A stretch of 64,000 bases of DNA from Myxococcaceae bacterium JPH2 (GCA_016458225.1 JAEMGR010000021.1:62001-126000), one strand, 5' to 3'; shown: positions 55,112 to 63,715, counted from the stretch's first letter. Made by a program: numbers and translations. The notes: generated from the sequence alone by a model not told the origin.

Positions 55112-55543
55112 TCACTTCGTGCCGGCATCAACGATGATCGTCCCATCATTGCCGACGCGAAAGTCCAGGCCACCGATTCCATTGCCGGTGACATGCAGGT
55201 TGTAGTGCTTGCCGGGCTCCAGCGGACGAGCCTTCTGGTCCGTCTCGAAGCCGGCGGGCGCCTGCCCAAAGACGATGACCGGAGGGGACTCAACATTGCC
55301 GGACTGGGATGCGTGGATGGTCCAGACTTGCTGCCCGTCCTGGGTCGTCACCATGAGCCGGGTGTAGCCCAGCTTCCTATTCGTCCCCGCCTTTCCCCCC
55401 AGAGCGAACGTGGGAGCCGGCAGCTTCTCGCTGACGGTGGCTGGGCGGACCTCAATCATCGGGTCGCACGCCGTGAGCAGGAGCGCAGGGACAAGGGCCG
55501 ACAGGAGCGGAAGGACGCGAACGGGATGGGTCATCCCGAGCAT
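55112..55543 (-). CDS. Small lipoprotein of unknown function
   Basis: About 143 residues. A signal peptide with lipobox LTAC (VLPLLSALVPALLLTAC) is followed by a compact beta-rich domain (TRLMVTTQDGQQVWTIHASQ, then LEPGKHYNLHVTGNGIGGLD and VGNDGTIIVD). I do not recognise the family. Two Met codons (55543 and 55534) are possible starts, and neither has a strong ribosome site. It converges on the esterase gene with a 33-bp gap. The DoxX gene lies 172 bp upstream on the same strand; the gap has no clear promoter, so a shared transcript is possible. Confidence 0.75.
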   Translation of the reverse strand: MLGMTHPVRVLPLLSALVPALLLTACDPMIEVRPATVSEKLPAPTFALGGKAGTNRKLGYTRLMVTTQDGQQVWTIHASQSGNVESPPVIVFGQAPAGFETDQKARPLEPGKHYNLHVTGNGIGGLDFRVGNDGTIIVDAGTK

Positions 55544-55715
55544 CGATAGCACGGCCTGCTGCTCAGGCTGAATCCATGGCCGAGGCAGGGGAGCACTGGG
55601 CCCAGGAGCGCCTCGGTCGCAGAGCAGCGCATGCTCATGCCGCACCGAGGACGCCACCCGGAAACTCCGCGCGCTGGCGGAAGGTCTGTCCGCCAACGCG
55701 CTCGAATCGAAGGAG

Positions 55716-56153
55716 CTACGGGGTGCCGCGCGTGAGCTTGGCGCGGATGAACGCGTCCACCGAGAAGCGTCCGGGGCCGACGAGCAGCATCACCACGGAG
55801 ATGGACAGGTAGACCAGGGCCAGCTCATAGCTCGCGCCGTGGCCCACGAACGGGTCGCCATTCGCCACCGCGTGGGTGAGCACGGCGACGCCCATCGTGA
55901 AGAACAGTCCGAGGGACGCGAGCGGCACCAGCGCGCCGAGGATCCACGCCAGTCCGCCCCCGAACTCGGAGAGTGCGGCCAGCGCCTGGAATACCCCCGG
56001 CACCGGAGCCGTGGGCCCCATCCAGTGGAAGGGGTCCTGAATCTTGGACGTGCCATGCAGCACGAACGCGAGCCCGGCGACGACGCGCAACAGGAGCAGC
56101 GCCGCGCTTGCGGCATTGGAAGGAGGAGCAGGAAAGACGGATGCGAGCTTCAT
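55716..56153 (-). CDS. DoxX-family membrane protein
   Basis: A 145-residue integral membrane protein with four hydrophobic segments (AALLLLRVVAGLAFVLHG, LSEFGGGLAWILGALV, LGLFFTMGVAVLTHAVA, LALVYLSISVVMLLVGPG) and the DoxX signature region around HGTSKI and SEFGGG, ending in GPGRFSVDAFI. DoxX proteins are linked to thiol or sulphur redox balance and quinone-linked electron flow; the exact role here is unknown. The start at 56153 puts the first membrane helix at the normal place. It is divergent from a LytS/LytTR two-component pair across 188 bp that contains three direct repeats, so it is a likely target of that pair. Confidence 0.88.
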   Translation of the reverse strand: MKLASVFPAPPSNAASAALLLLRVVAGLAFVLHGTSKIQDPFHWMGPTAPVPGVFQALAALSEFGGGLAWILGALVPLASLGLFFTMGVAVLTHAVANGDPFVGHGASYELALVYLSISVVMLLVGPGRFSVDAFIRAKLTRGTP

Positions 56154-56214
56154 GATTGGACCCAAGGGAGAGCTGTGGGGGAGAAGTGAAACGCCCCCGT
56201 TCAATGTCACGCCA

Positions 56215-56265
56215 TTGGAGTGAGCGCCAGCGTGTTGGAGTGAGGTGTCAACCCGTTGGAAGCAT
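56215..56265. promoter_or_regulatory. Three direct repeats (TTGGAGTGAG type), probable LytTR binding region
   Basis: TTGGAGTGAG occurs at 56215-56224 and 56235-56244, and a degenerate third copy TTGGAAGCAT at 56256-56265, spaced 20 and 21 bp from start to start. LytTR-domain regulators bind direct repeats about two helical turns apart. The repeats lie between the doxX-like gene and the LytS/LytTR genes, so control of either or both is likely. Binding is inferred. Confidence 0.5.
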
Positions 56266-56341
56266 TCCATCGAGTCGCCGGCGGGTGCAACGCGAGGCCC
56301 GCTTCCCGGTGCGCGAGAGGGCGTGCGTATACTCCGCCGCC

Positions 56342-57391
56342 ATGACACGCGGCAGCTCATGGCGATGGTGGGTGGCATCGTTCGTCTATTGGACGTTGTC
56401 GGGGTTGGCTGCCGCGAGCGAGGCGCACTCCGTGGGCGGCGGCGCTTGGAGCGATGTGTTGCGCACGTCGCTCGTGGCCCACTGCCTCTGGGCCCCGCTC
56501 ACCTTGCTCGTCATCCGACTGGGGCTGCGCTACCCGTTCGAGCGCCCGCATCTCGTCGCCCGGCTCGTCCTGCACGCGGTGGGCGCGCTGGTGGCCTCCT
56601 TGGCGCGAGCCGCCGCCATCTACGCGCTCGACCCGTGGGTGGGCTGGTACGCCCAGCGTCCGGACTTCTTCGACGTGCTGGAGCACTCGCTGCTCTACAA
56701 CCCGTTCACCTACTTCACGGTGCTCGGCGTGGCGAATGCGCTCTACTACGCCGAGCAGGTGCGGCTGCGAGAAGGGCAGCTCGCTCGCGCGCAGCTCCAT
56801 GTCCTCAAGGCGCAGCTGCACCCGCACTTCCTGTTCAACACGCTGCACTCCATCTCGGCGCTGGTCCACCGCAACCCCGATGGAAGTGAGCGGATGATTG
56901 CGCGGCTGAGCGACCTGCTGCGCAGCACGCTGGACGCCGCGACGCGTGAGGAGGTTCCCCTGCGCGAGGAGCTGCGCTCACTCCAGCTCTACCTGGACAT
57001 CCAGGGCGTGCGCTTCGCGGATCGACTCACGGTGCGTCGGGACATCGACCCGGACACCCTGGGCGCGCATGTGCCCCACTTCCTGCTGCAACCCCTGGTG
57101 GAGAACGCCATCCAGCACGGCATCGCGCCGGGCTCCGAGCCGGGGACCGTCACGCTGGTCGCGCGCCGCGAAGGCTCCGAGCTGCGCCTGGAAGTGCGCG
57201 ATGACGGCCTGGGGCTCAAGTCGCCGCCCGAAGCGCTCACCCGGTCCGGTGGCGGCAAGGGCCTGTGGCTCACCCGCGAGCGGCTCACGCAGTTGTATGG
57301 CAGGGACCACCGGCTGGAGCTGCGAGACGCCGAAGGGGGTGGCACCGAGGTCCTGCTCGCGCTGCCGTTCCGCGCGGAGACCTCCGCGTGA
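56342..57391 (+). CDS. LytS/YehU-type sensor histidine kinase
   Basis: A 349-residue membrane histidine kinase. About four hydrophobic segments fill residues 8-145 (WWVASFVYWTLSGLAA; LWAPLTLLVIRLGL; LVLHAVGALVASLARAAAIY; FTYFTVLGVANALYY), with no recognised sensor domain. A short coiled linker leads to the His_kinase box QLHPHFLFNTLHS (about 159-171), with His162 as the likely phosphoacceptor. The ATPase part has LLQPLVENAIQHGI (about 248-261), DDGLGLKSP and GKGLWLTRERL. The start at 56342 gives the normal length for this family. The LytTR response-regulator gene overlaps the stop by 4 bp (GTGA). The signal is unknown. Confidence 0.92.
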   Translation: MTRGSSWRWWVASFVYWTLSGLAAASEAHSVGGGAWSDVLRTSLVAHCLWAPLTLLVIRLGLRYPFERPHLVARLVLHAVGALVASLARAAAIYALDPWVGWYAQRPDFFDVLEHSLLYNPFTYFTVLGVANALYYAEQVRLREGQLARAQLHVLKAQLHPHFLFNTLHSISALVHRNPDGSERMIARLSDLLRSTLDAATREEVPLREELRSLQLYLDIQGVRFADRLTVRRDIDPDTLGAHVPHFLLQPLVENAIQHGIAPGSEPGTVTLVARREGSELRLEVRDDGLGLKSPPEALTRSGGGKGLWLTRERLTQLYGRDHRLELRDAEGGGTEVLLALPFRAETSA

Positions 57392-58173
57392 GCACGCCGA
57401 TTCGCGTGGTCGTGGTGGACGACGAGCCGCTCGCGCGGGAGCGCCTGCGGGACCTCCTGTCGGAGACCTCGGACATGCAGGTGGTCGCGGAGTGTCGCGA
57501 TGGCCACGAGGCCATCACGGCCCTGGAGGATGCGCGACCGGACCTCGTCTTCCTGGACGTGCAGATGCCCGAGCCGGATGGCTTCGGCGTCATCCGGGCC
57601 ATCGACCCGGAGCGGCTCCCGGAGATCATCTTCGTGACCGCGCATCGAGACTTCGCGGTGCAGGCCTTCGAGGCCAACGCGCTTGACTATCTGCTCAAGC
57701 CGTTCGACCGGGAGCGCTTCCAGCAGAGCCTCGCCCGCGCGCGCGAGCGCCTGCGAGCCCGTGCCGCCCAGCCAGACGCGGAGCTGCTCGCGCGCCTGGA
57801 GTCCTTGTCCCAGCGGATGGCGCCGCCTCCCGAGCGCTACGTGAACCGACTGGTGGCGAGGGTGGGGTGGCGGTTGCGCTTCGTCCGAGTCGACGACATC
57901 GACTACCTGTCCTCCGAGGGGAACTACGTCTCGCTGCACGTGGGGAAGGAGTCCTACCTCGCGCGGGAGACGCTCAACGCGCTGGAGGCGAAGCTCGACC
58001 CGAAGCGCTTCGTGCGCGCGCATCGCTCGTTCATCGTCCAACTGGACCGGATTGAAGAAGTGGAGCCGCTGCCGCCCGGAGAGTTCGTGTTCGTCCTACG
58101 AGACGGCACGAAGCTCACTTCGGGGCGCAGCTACCGTGCGCGCCTGCAGCGGGCGCTCGACCTCGCTCCCTGA
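57388..58173 (+). CDS. LytTR-family response regulator
   Basis: A 261-residue response regulator starting at a GTG coupled to the kinase stop (GTGA). The receiver domain spans about residues 5-118 with the acidic pair in VVVDDEPLAR, the phosphoacceptor Asp in LVFLDVQMP (about 57), Thr in IIFVTAHRD and Lys in YLLKPFD. The LytTR DNA-binding domain spans about 155-258 (YLSSEGNYVSLHV, FVRAHRSFIV, SGRSYRARLQ). LytTR domains use ten beta-strands to bind tandem direct repeats; such repeats lie just upstream of the kinase gene, next to the divergent DoxX gene. Confidence 0.95.
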   Translation: MSTPIRVVVVDDEPLARERLRDLLSETSDMQVVAECRDGHEAITALEDARPDLVFLDVQMPEPDGFGVIRAIDPERLPEIIFVTAHRDFAVQAFEANALDYLLKPFDRERFQQSLARARERLRARAAQPDAELLARLESLSQRMAPPPERYVNRLVARVGWRLRFVRVDDIDYLSSEGNYVSLHVGKESYLARETLNALEAKLDPKRFVRAHRSFIVQLDRIEEVEPLPPGEFVFVLRDGTKLTSGRSYRARLQRALDLAP

Positions 58174-58287
58174 CGCGACATCATCCCGGCCGGTCCACCG
58201 TCCATCCCGGACCCTCCACGGTTCGTCACATCCTCATGGGGCTGCTCGCGTGTTCGAGCGACCTTGGTCGCGGCAAAGGAGCCGCGC

Positions 58288-59250
58288 ATGAACGTGATTC
58301 GTGGACTGGGAGTGAAGGGATCGTCCGTGGGTGCCCTGCTGGCCGGGGTGATGGTGAGCGTGTCGGGGACCGCCTGGGCCCAGGGGCCGTGGGCCGACGC
58401 CTGGGCGGCCGACGAGGGCGTGGGGGCGCTGTCGCGTGTTTCGTGCGAGCCCGGCGGTTCGCTCTTCGCGCCGGGGGAGATCTCGTTGCCGGAGCGCTCT
58501 GAGTACCGGCTGTCGTTCTCCGCCGACGGTCAGACGGCCTACTACCACGTGGACACGGCGGAGGCGCCGTACGGGACCATCTACGTGACGCACAAGGTGA
58601 ATGGGCACTTCGGTCCGGGCGAGGTCGTGTCGTTCTCGGGGACCTTCCACGACTCGGATCCATTCCTCTCGCCGGATGGGCAGTCGCTCTACTTCTCCTC
58701 CATCCGACCGGTGGACGGCGTGGCGCGCGAGGACTTCGACCTGTGGGTGGTGCACCGCTCCGGCAACGGTTGGGGTGAGCCGCAGCACCTGGGCAACGCC
58801 GTCAACTCGCCTCGGCACGAGCTGTTCCCGAGCGTGAGCGCGGACGGGACGGTGTACTTCGCGAGCGGCAACTTCGAGACGGACTTCGACATCTACCGCG
58901 CGCGGCGCCAGGGCAATGGCTACGCCGCGCCGGAGAACCTGGGCTCGGGGGTGAACAGCCCGGACTTCTGGGAGTACAACCCGTGGGTTTCGCCGGACGG
59001 CAAGATGCTCATCTTCGCGTCGCTGAACCGCCCCGGGGGTTACGGCCTGGGTGACCTCTACGTGAGCTTCAACCTCGCGGGCCGGTGGACGCGGGCGCTG
59101 AACATGGGCCCGGCGGTGAACACGGAGAAGGACGAGTTCCACCCGACGCTGAGTCGCGACCTGCGTCGCCTCTACTTCGTGCGGCAGACGTGGAACCCGT
59201 TCACGCCCTCGGACTTCTACAGCCTCGACACGCGCTGCCTCTTTCGCTGA
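58288..59250 (+). CDS. Secreted PD40/WD40-like beta-propeller protein
   Basis: A 320-residue exported protein. The start at 58288 has AAAGGAG six bases upstream; a signal peptide (LLAGVMVSVSGTAWAQG) is cleaved near residue 32. The mature part repeats the PD40 pattern of a Ser-x-Asp-Gly turn followed by a tyrosine/phenylalanine strand: FSADGQTAYY, LSPDGQSLYFSS, VSADGTVYFAS and VSPDGKMLIFAS, each in ~45-residue blades. This suggests a five- to six-bladed TolB-like propeller without a catalytic domain, likely a binding or scaffold protein in the periplasm or medium. A 16-bp hairpin follows the stop. It lies 114 bp after the LytTR gene and may be separately transcribed. Confidence 0.87.
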   Translation: MNVIRGLGVKGSSVGALLAGVMVSVSGTAWAQGPWADAWAADEGVGALSRVSCEPGGSLFAPGEISLPERSEYRLSFSADGQTAYYHVDTAEAPYGTIYVTHKVNGHFGPGEVVSFSGTFHDSDPFLSPDGQSLYFSSIRPVDGVAREDFDLWVVHRSGNGWGEPQHLGNAVNSPRHELFPSVSADGTVYFASGNFETDFDIYRARRQGNGYAAPENLGSGVNSPDFWEYNPWVSPDGKMLIFASLNRPGGYGLGDLYVSFNLAGRWTRALNMGPAVNTEKDEFHPTLSRDLRRLYFVRQTWNPFTPSDFYSLDTRCLFR

Positions 59251-59262
59251 GTGAATGAGGGC

Positions 59263-59301
59263 CGCAGCGCTCCCTTCGTTCATCGCGAAGGGAGCGCTGC
59301 G
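59263..59301 (+). terminator. Strong hairpin terminator after the beta-propeller gene
   Basis: A perfect 16-bp inverted repeat, 59263-59278 against 59286-59301 (arms beginning CGCAGCGC and ending GCGCTGCG), with a 7-base loop, lies 12 bp after the stop. No long T-run follows. It is the most stable hairpin I noticed in the window. Confidence 0.7.
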
Positions 59302-59485
59302 AGCAAGCAACATGGCTACTTCGCTGGCAGCGGATTGGGCTGTCACGCAGGTGTCTTCCGGGCGCGTTCCCATGATCGTGTTGGACGCCTGACACCTCTG
59401 CGGAACGTACCCCTGGCGCGTCCTTGCCTTCTCCAGATGGGGGCTGCTCATGTCCGCGCGGGACAAGGATTGCCCTGGGGGGCGC

Positions 59486-60813
59486 ATGAAGGCATTCGCG
59501 CTGGCTGCATTGGTCGCGCTCTCGGCCGGGTGCGCGACCGCGCGAGTCGTCAGGCTCGACACCGGAGTGGGCAAGCCGATTGTCTACACGCCGCCTGAGA
59601 CACCCTCCGTCGAGATAGACGCCTTGGCGTTCCGCCGTGCGGTGACCCAGTTCGTCCTCGACTTGAGGTTGGACGTTGCCTTCAGACAGCTCGAGCAGCA
59701 GGACGGACGCCGCTCGCTCTTGGCCTCCTCACGAGGACTTGCCTCTGGGGTACAGGGTGTCTCCGTGCCCGCGTCATATGAGCGAATCTGCCAACAGCAG
59801 GACGAACCGAATGACTGCCTGAGTCTCTTGGCGGGCGGGCTCACGATGGGGCCCCTGGAACGCCGGATGCTGGCGCTCTACTTCGCGCTCGATACCGTCT
59901 GGGAAGGCGTGGGGGATGCGGTCAAGAACCTCGCGAATGGCGCGGCGTTGCGGGCCATGGTGACGACGATGATTGGCACGGCGCTGGTGATGCTGGTTGC
60001 GCCCGAGCCCGTGACCAAGGTCATGGCGGTCGCGCTGACGGCCTCGCTGATTGCCTATCTCGGCACCGGGCCCGTCTGGAATCTCGGGCAAGGCTTCCTG
60101 GGCCTGCTGGACGAGTCACGAGACGCCACGAGTTTCGCGGAGCTGGAGCGCGCAGGGCATCGGTTCGGAAAGGTGCTCGGCGACAACGGGGCGCGGGTCT
60201 TGATCGTCGTCGCGCTGTCGATGCTCGGCGGGAAGAACGCCATGGCGGCACCAGGCGCGAAGATGCCGGGTTTCGCATTGGCGGCGGCGCGGGCGGAAGT
60301 CGAAGGAGGATTCGTCCTGTCGGGCGCGCTGTCGGGTGGGGTGCAGTCCATCTCCGTCGGCTCGGCTGGGGCGCTGAATGTGGTGCTTTCCCCAACGGCG
60401 GTTGCCGCGGTCGCGATGGGGGCCGGTCCTCCTGGGGGGCGGCTGGCGCAGGGGCGGGCGGGGGCATTCCGGGCGAGCCCGACGGAGAGATTCACCACAT
60501 CTGCACGGACAAGAACTCCATTTCAGAGTCGAGCGGAGGGCCGTGGACCCCGCAATTCGAAAAGATCTTCAGACGGGCCGGAATGAAGCTCAGTGTCCAG
60601 GCGAATCAGGTCAGGATTCGTGGGCACAAGGGGCCTCATCCTCGCGAGTACCACGAAGAGATCCTCCGCCGCATTACCCAGGCAACGCAGGGTTGCGAAG
60701 GTGCTGCCCATTGTCGGGCTGCATTGATGGACGACCTTGCACGGATCGCAGGTGACCTCGTAAGAGACGGCACCCACTTGCGGAAGCTCATTACAGGGGG
60801 CTTTGAGGGGTAG
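59486..60813 (+). pseudogene. Sit-type polymorphic toxin lipoprotein with C-terminal AHH nuclease domain, frame-shifted
   Basis: The start at 59486 gives a lipoprotein signal ending in LSAGC (Cys about 14). A ~300-residue region with hydrophobic stretches (MIGTALVMLVAPEPVTKVMA; VLIVVALSMLGG) is typical of myxobacterial Sit delivery regions. In this frame translation ends at 60586 with unrelated Arg-rich residues. In the next frame (codons starting at 60421, 60481, ...) an intact AHH domain reads through GEIHHICTDKN, WTPQFEKIFRRAG and GHKGPHPREYHEE to a stop at 60811-60813. A single missing base or a -1 ribosomal slip between about 60421 and 60480 would join them; a run of six G at 60434-60439 is the obvious site. 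The immunity gene starts 3 bp after. Whether this is a pseudogene, a recoded gene or a sequencing error is open. Confidence 0.75.
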
Positions 60814-60816
60814 GCC

Positions 60817-61392
60817 ATGGGACAGCGCTTCTATGATTTGAAGATCGATGTCCATGTTCCAGGGCGTTGGTACCTGTCAGAACCCACCACGGCTTCTGGC
60901 CTCGAGGTGGATGATATCTGGCGGTTCACGCGGGGGCGGCCCGTCGAACTTGACGAGCGGTTGCAGTTCCCGCTGTTTCGCCCAGGGACTCCGACGGACA
61001 TCGAGTTCGCTGGCGCGGGACAGACTCCCGTCGTCAGCGACCGAGTTGCTTCCATCTTTCGCGAGAGTGCACCGCGCGACGTGCAGCTCTTTCCCGTGGA
61101 GGTTGAAGGTACGGGCGAGCCGTACTTTCTACTCAACGTGGCTCGAATGGTGCGTGCGATTGATGATGCCGCCTGTAAGGAAGTCCAGCGCTATGCTGTT
61201 GATGAGCCTGTTCAGGCTCATCGCGCGGGGCAGTATCGATCTGTCTCGGGTTTGAGGATTGATAAGTCAAAGGTTGGCGATGCCCGGGTGTTTCGCCTGT
61301 GGGGCTTCTTTCCTCCCATCATCGTGGCCGATGAAATCAAAGATGCGCTCATGGCCGCCGGTATCTCGGGCGCTCGCTTCGACGAGGTCTGA
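60817..61392 (+). CDS. Imm11-family (DUF1629-like) immunity protein
   Basis: A 191-residue soluble protein that I recognise as the Imm11-type immunity family common in myxobacteria: MGQRFYDLKIDVHVPGRWYL at the start, RVASIFRESAPRDVQLFPVE in the middle, YFLLNVARMVRAIDD, and SGLRIDKSKVGDARVFRLWG near the end. It lies 3 bp after the AHH toxin stop on the same strand, the standard toxin-immunity order, and should bind and neutralise that nuclease in sister cells. Its coding DNA is lower in G+C than most of the window, as is usual for exchanged toxin-immunity cassettes. The open frame is intact, even though the toxin gene is frame-shifted. Confidence 0.85.
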   Translation: MGQRFYDLKIDVHVPGRWYLSEPTTASGLEVDDIWRFTRGRPVELDERLQFPLFRPGTPTDIEFAGAGQTPVVSDRVASIFRESAPRDVQLFPVEVEGTGEPYFLLNVARMVRAIDDAACKEVQRYAVDEPVQAHRAGQYRSVSGLRIDKSKVGDARVFRLWGFFPPIIVADEIKDALMAAGISGARFDEV

Positions 61393-61401
61393 GCGCCCCG
61401 C

Positions 61402-62232
61402 TCAGCGCGAGTTCGACTGCTGGCGGATCGCGCGGGCCTCGGCGGCGTACTCGCCGGGTGACTGGCCGACGACGGACTTGAAGTCTCGGATGAAGTGCGA
61501 CTGGTCGAAGTAACCCAGTTGCAACGCGAGGCTCGCCATGTCCGGTGCGTCCTCGGCTTCGAGCCGCAGGGCGGCTTCGTGCAGGCGGTAGCGCTGGAGG
61601 ACCCACTTGGGACTCACGCCCACCGCCGCGTTGAACCGTCGCTGGAGCTGACGCACCGGCAGGCCCGCGCGCGCGGCGACCTGCTCCATGCGCGTGATTT
61701 CGGGGTCTCGCGCCAGTCGCTCCACCAGGTCGCGCAGCAGGACGATCTCCGCGGGCAGGACGGGGATGCGTGTGACGAGGAAGTCCTCGGCCAGCGCCAC
61801 GCACCGCAGGGGCTCGGGCTCCGCGAGGATGGCGTCGCGCAGCGCATCGACGGCCGGTCCGAACACGGGCCTCGCGCTGACCGTGCGATCGGTCAGGCGT
61901 GACAGGGGCGCCCCGAGGAACGGCTGGAACGCGGCGGGGCGGAACTTGATGCCGAAGACGCGATCCTGCCCGCTCAGGCGTCGGCGGAAGCGCCGCGTCT
62001 GCACGCCGGCGAGCTGGCCGCGCCCTCGCTCGAAAATCCAGTGGATGCAGGGGTGCGGCAGCGTCTCGGCCTGGAGGGAGGGCAGGCCCCGGAGGTCCCA
62101 CCGGACGCTCCAGAAGTGCTCGATGTAGGGCGCCAGCGCGGGCGCGGGCAGCCATCGCTCGTGGGCGATGCGGTTCGCAGGCGCGCGGCGCTGGAGGACG
62201 CCGCGCGGGGCGTCGAGGCGGGAACGACTCAC
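61402..62232 (-). CDS. AraC-family transcriptional regulator
   Basis: A ~276-residue regulator. The N-terminal sensory part (about 25-165) has the pattern LAPYIEHFWSVRWDL, HPCIHWIFERG and VFGIKFRPAAFQPFLG seen in AraC proteins with a DUF6597-type domain. The C-terminal pair of helix-turn-helices (about 175-272) includes QVAARAGLPVRQLQRRFNAA and LALQLGYFDQSHFIRDFKS, ending in GQSPGEYAAEAR. There is no suitable ATG in frame; a GTG at 62232 is the best start and has no clear ribosome site, so the transcript may be leaderless or the start may be elsewhere. An open frame continues upstream, antisense to the DUF3224 gene, but looks non-coding. It is divergent from the DUF3224 gene, a plausible target. 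Confidence 0.87.
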   Translation of the reverse strand: MSRSRLDAPRGVLQRRAPANRIAHERWLPAPALAPYIEHFWSVRWDLRGLPSLQAETLPHPCIHWIFERGRGQLAGVQTRRFRRRLSGQDRVFGIKFRPAAFQPFLGAPLSRLTDRTVSARPVFGPAVDALRDAILAEPEPLRCVALAEDFLVTRIPVLPAEIVLLRDLVERLARDPEITRMEQVAARAGLPVRQLQRRFNAAVGVSPKWVLQRYRLHEAALRLEAEDAPDMASLALQLGYFDQSHFIRDFKSVVGQSPGEYAAEARAIRQQSNSR

Positions 62233-62364
62233 TCTGTCGCATGGTAGGGAGGTGTCGTGTTTTTGCAATCCAGTCCGAGGACGCTCGCCTATGTCCCGGC
62301 CCACGATTTCCCAGCCCCTGCACTCCACGGGCGGCGGCTTGCTCCGCCAAGGAAGGACTTCACG

Positions 62365-62772
62365 ATGAAGCACCGCGCCACTGGCCCCTTCGACGTCAAG
62401 GTGACCCCCATGCCTCCGGAGGCGCAGGCCAGCGACTCGCCCGTGGGGCGGCTGTGGCTCGACAAGCGCTTCCACGGTGACCTGGACGCGACGAGCTTGG
62501 GACAGATGCTCGCGGTGCGCTCCGCTGTCGAGGGCTCGGCGGGCTACGTGGCGATGGAGTGCGTGACGGGAACGCTGCAGGGGCGCACGGGCACCTTCTG
62601 TCTCCAGCACACCGGGACCGCGGTGCGCGGCGAGAAGTCGCTCACCATCACGGTGGTTCCGGACTCGGGCACGGGCGAGCTGCGCGGGCTGTCGGGCTCG
62701 GTGAAGATCCTCATCGAGAGCGGCGGCAAGCACTTCTACGACTTCGAGTACTCGCTGGCCGAGACGCCCTGA
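62365..62772 (+). CDS. DUF3224 domain-containing protein
   Basis: A 135-residue protein that is essentially one DUF3224 beta-barrel: LDKRFHGDLDATSLGQMLAV, GSAGYVAMECVTGTLQGR, FCLQHTGTAVRG, VVPDSGTGELRGLSGSVKI and FYDFEYSL. Many members are small cytoplasmic proteins of unknown function resembling allene-oxide-cyclase-like barrels. The start at 62365 has AAGGAAGGA upstream. It is divergent from the AraC regulator (132-bp gap), the usual enzyme/regulator layout, and its end converges on the basic protein gene with a hairpin between them. Confidence 0.92.
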   Translation: MKHRATGPFDVKVTPMPPEAQASDSPVGRLWLDKRFHGDLDATSLGQMLAVRSAVEGSAGYVAMECVTGTLQGRTGTFCLQHTGTAVRGEKSLTITVVPDSGTGELRGLSGSVKILIESGGKHFYDFEYSLAETP

Positions 62773-62800
62773 GCGCGGCGGCCCCGCTGCAAACCCTCAG

Positions 62801-62836
62801 GGCGCCGCGCCAGCGAATCGAATCGGGCGCGGCGCC
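62801..62836. terminator. Bidirectional hairpin between convergent genes
   Basis: An 11-bp perfect inverted repeat (GGCGCCGCGCC / GGCGCGGCGCC) with a 14-base loop lies in the 86-bp gap between the stops of the DUF3224 gene and the basic-protein gene. Outer CCCT/AGGG bases can extend it. It can serve both strands. Confidence 0.6.
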
Positions 62837-62858
62837 AGGGTGAAGGCGCGCAGAGGCG

Positions 62859-63461
62859 CTATCGCCGCGAGTCGCGCCGGGCCTGCTGGCGTCGTCCCTG
62901 CGCGGTCCGGTGCGCCACCGTGTTGACCGAGCTGAAGCGTCGCTGCTTCTGCGCGCCGCCCCGAGACTTCTGTCGCCGCACGTAGCCCGCGGGCGCGGCG
63001 GCCTTCTTCGCGCCGCGGACCCGTGAAGCCTTCGCCGTCGGGGCCCGCCGGGTCGCCGTGGCCTTTCGCGCCGGAGCCCGCTTGCGCGCGGGGGTGGCGC
63101 GCTTCCCGGTCGCGCTCTTGCGGACCCGCGCCGCGGGCTTCGCGCTCGGTGCCGCACGCTCCAGGATCGCGAGCCGCGCCTCGAACCGTCCCAGGGCCTG
63201 TTGGAACAGCACCGCCTTGCGCCGGGTGTTCGCGTTGCCCTGGGCCCTGCGCCCGCGCGTGGCGGGACGCTTGCCGCGTGCTTCCCCCATCAATCGCCGC
63301 GCCCGCAGCGCATAGCGGTCCTTCATGCCCCGCGCCCGCTTCACCAGGGCCTTGAGTTCCCGCTGCGTCAGCGCCGCCAGATTGCGTGGAGCGCTGGCGA
63401 GCACCAGCCGCATCTCCCGCTCGTTCATCAACGCCGTCGCCGAATCCCTCACGCCACGCAT
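62859..63461 (-). CDS. Lys/Arg-rich basic protein of unknown function
   Basis: A 200-residue protein starting at 63461, where GGAGGG lies upstream; open frame before it is non-coding. Residues 1-60 are helical and amphipathic (MRLVLASAPRNLAALTQREL). From about 60 onward it is extremely basic, with Ala/Lys/Arg/Pro repeats like histone H1 tails (KRATPARKRAPARKATATRR; KKAAAPAGYVRRQK). The tail probably binds nucleic acid. I do not recognise a named family; histone-H1-like DNA binding is an inference from composition only. It is divergent from the partial gene at the window end, with a 254-bp gap that includes an A+T-richer stretch around 63640-63690. Confidence 0.75.
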   Translation of the reverse strand: MRGVRDSATALMNEREMRLVLASAPRNLAALTQRELKALVKRARGMKDRYALRARRLMGEARGKRPATRGRRAQGNANTRRKAVLFQQALGRFEARLAILERAAPSAKPAARVRKSATGKRATPARKRAPARKATATRRAPTAKASRVRGAKKAAAPAGYVRRQKSRGGAQKQRRFSSVNTVAHRTAQGRRQQARRDSRR

Positions 63462-63715
63462 GGGTGCCCTCCCTCCGAGACCTGCCTGTCCTCGCGAACG
63501 GTTGCCCCCACGCCCCAACCCGGCAAGGCGCCTTGCCGCGCCGCCCGCTCCGCCGCCCCACCCCCGGGCGCGGGCCGCTGTGTCCTCTTTGCCAAATGTT
63601 TCCCAGGGGTTGCCCTGCCTCGAGGCCTCATTTCGATTTCTGAATCGGCAGGACACAACTGTTTGTCGGATATTTCGAGAATAGGAGTACCTCTCCCCAC
63701 TTTGGGTGCGCCGCC

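Noticed and set aside
61349-62350. A plausible ATG-initiated minus-strand frame overlapping the AraC gene
   Set aside because: Its translation is Arg/Pro/Ala-rich with no domain, whereas the overlapping frame encodes clear AraC helix-turn-helices.
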